Shown here one piece after another: positions 63,299 to 64,000 of a stretch of 64,000 nucleotides of DNA. The notes under the pieces were generated by a model. The model was not told the DNA's origin. It saw only the letters and a list, made by a program, of their open reading frames with translations, and searched no databases. Within the stretch, counting starts at the first letter, position 1, and every line of letters begins with the position of its first letter. The position numbers and the translations under genes were made by a program. The stretch spans positions 10,590,501-10,654,500 of the forward strand of contig CM057473.1 of assembly GCA_030035585.1 (NCBI GenBank), read 5' to 3'. Source of the stretch: Dugong dugon. Taxonomy: Eukaryota; Chordata; Mammalia; Sirenia; Dugongidae.

Positions 63299-63500
63299 CA
63301 GGGTTTCTCCACCTCGGCACTGTTGACATTTTGGACTCTGCTGTGAGGGACTGTCTGATGCACTGTAGGACATTTAATAGCATCCCCGGCCTCTTCCCTC
63401 TAGATGCCAGAACACTCATCAGTTGTAATAACTAAAAATGTCTCCAGATTTTGTTAAATATGCCCTGGGGAGCAAAATCTCCCCTGACTGATAACCACTG
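63299..63500 (-). mobile_element. MER5A-like DNA transposon
   Basis: Terminal cagggtttctccacctcggc and right end gataaccactg. Inside, reversed: gttgacattttggactctgc, taggacatttaatagcatcc, aaatgtctccagattttgtt. Confidence 0.85.
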
Positions 63501-63674
63501 ATCTAGACTCGTACTTCCCCCGCATCTAACTCACAGATGTATCGAGGTTGATGTAAACAGTCATGCTTTCCACAAACTTGAGGGCATGTCGGGGTTTTGG
63601 AAAGTTAGTCGACTCTGATTCTTGTTAGATGTTTATGACATTGAATGTTAGACCACTATCCTAGATCTCAATAC

Positions 63675-63787
63675 AGGTAGTCCCCGGGTAACAAACGAGA
63701 TCCGTTCCTAACTGTGTCATTGAGTCGATTTTGTAGCTAAGTCAAAACAGGTACATACACTTCTTATTTAGCCTTACGTTGGAGACC
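63675..63787. other. Unassigned DNA-transposon-like stretch
   Basis: caggtagtccccgggtaaca then cgagatccgttcctaact is CpG-containing and resembles the end of a cut-and-paste element. It is truncated by the SINE at 63788. The family was not determined. Confidence 0.4.
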
Positions 63788-63958
63788 TGGAAACCCTGGT
63801 GGCATAGTGGTTAAGAACTATGGGTGCTAACCAAAAGGTCGGCAGTTCGAATCTACCAGATGCTCCTTGGAAACTTCTATGGGGTAGTTCTACTCTGTCC
63901 TATAGGGTGGCTATGAGTCAGAATTGACTCGATGGCAGTAGGTTTGGTTTTTTTGGTT
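63788..63958 (+). repeat. AfroSINE
   Basis: gaaaccctggtggcatagtg, gtcggcagttcgaatctacc, ctatgagtcagaattgactc, ending in ggtttggtttttttgg. Confidence 0.96.
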
Positions 63959-63959
63959 T

Positions 63960-64000
63960 GGAGCCCGGGTGGCACAGTGGTTAAGAGCTCAGGCTGCTAA
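63960..64000 (+). repeat. AfroSINE, cut by window end
   Basis: gagcccgggtggcacagtgg ttaagagctcaggctgctaa is the head of a further copy, directly following the previous SINE. Confidence 0.93.

Larger units (their letters stand above)
60391..64000 (+). other. APP: APP intron 8 (5' part)
   Basis: The intron starts with gtatgt and runs off the window; exon 9 was looked for and is not present. It contains a MIR, a MER5A element, an unassigned repeat and two head-to-tail AfroSINEs at the end. Nothing recognisable was seen in 60391-61559 and 61801-63298. Confidence 0.9.

Noticed and set aside
60391-64000. APP exon 9
   Set aside because: Looked for its expected start (Pro-Thr-Thr-Ala-Ala-Ser in frame) and did not find it. 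It must lie beyond the window.

Overview
The window is mammalian nuclear DNA lying inside one very large gene, APP (amyloid-beta precursor protein), which is on the + strand. Five coding exons can be placed to the base from their protein sequence, exon lengths and splice sites: exon 4 (9143-9255), exon 5 (12822-13015), exon 6 (43746-43948), exon 7 (57754-57921, the Kunitz protease-inhibitor exon) and exon 8 (60335-60390, the OX-2 exon). Everything else is intron: the end of intron 3, introns 4 to 7 complete, and the start of intron 8. No second gene was found on either strand. Exon numbers and residue numbers follow human APP770, recalled from memory.

The introns point to an afrotherian mammal, most likely an elephant or another paenungulate. 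About 40 copies of a tRNA-derived SINE with the afrotherian AfroSINE signature are scattered on both strands (head ggtggcacagtggttaagag, B-box-like ggcagttcgaatcc, tail ctatgagtcggaatcgactc). With them are BovB-like RTE LINE fragments whose 3' tail matches the SINE tail, lineage-specific L1 3' ends, and older mammalian repeats (MIR, L2, MaLR/MLT1 LTRs, hAT-type MER5A and MER20-like elements).

Layout: 1-9142 intron 3, with an L1-rich block at 2425-4070; 9143-13015 exons 4 and 5, encoding the copper-binding domain and the start of the acidic region, separated by a 3.6 kb intron carrying a sense-strand L1; 13016-43745 intron 5 (30.7 kb), the most SINE-dense part; 43746-43948 exon 6 (acidic and Thr-rich linker); 43949-57753 intron 6; 57754-57921 KPI exon; 57922-60334 intron 7; 60335-60390 exon 8; 60391-64000 intron 8.

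Together exons 4-7 encode residues about 119-345: the copper-binding half of E1, the acidic linker and the Kunitz inhibitor domain that distinguishes APP751/770 from neuronal APP695. Exons 4 and 7 are almost unchanged from human. Exon 8 is 56 bp instead of 57, has six further amino-acid replacements in 20 codons, yet keeps clean splice sites. As read, the APP770 isoform cannot be made in frame. This is the most notable observation. I found no evidence for a novel multi-gene system.
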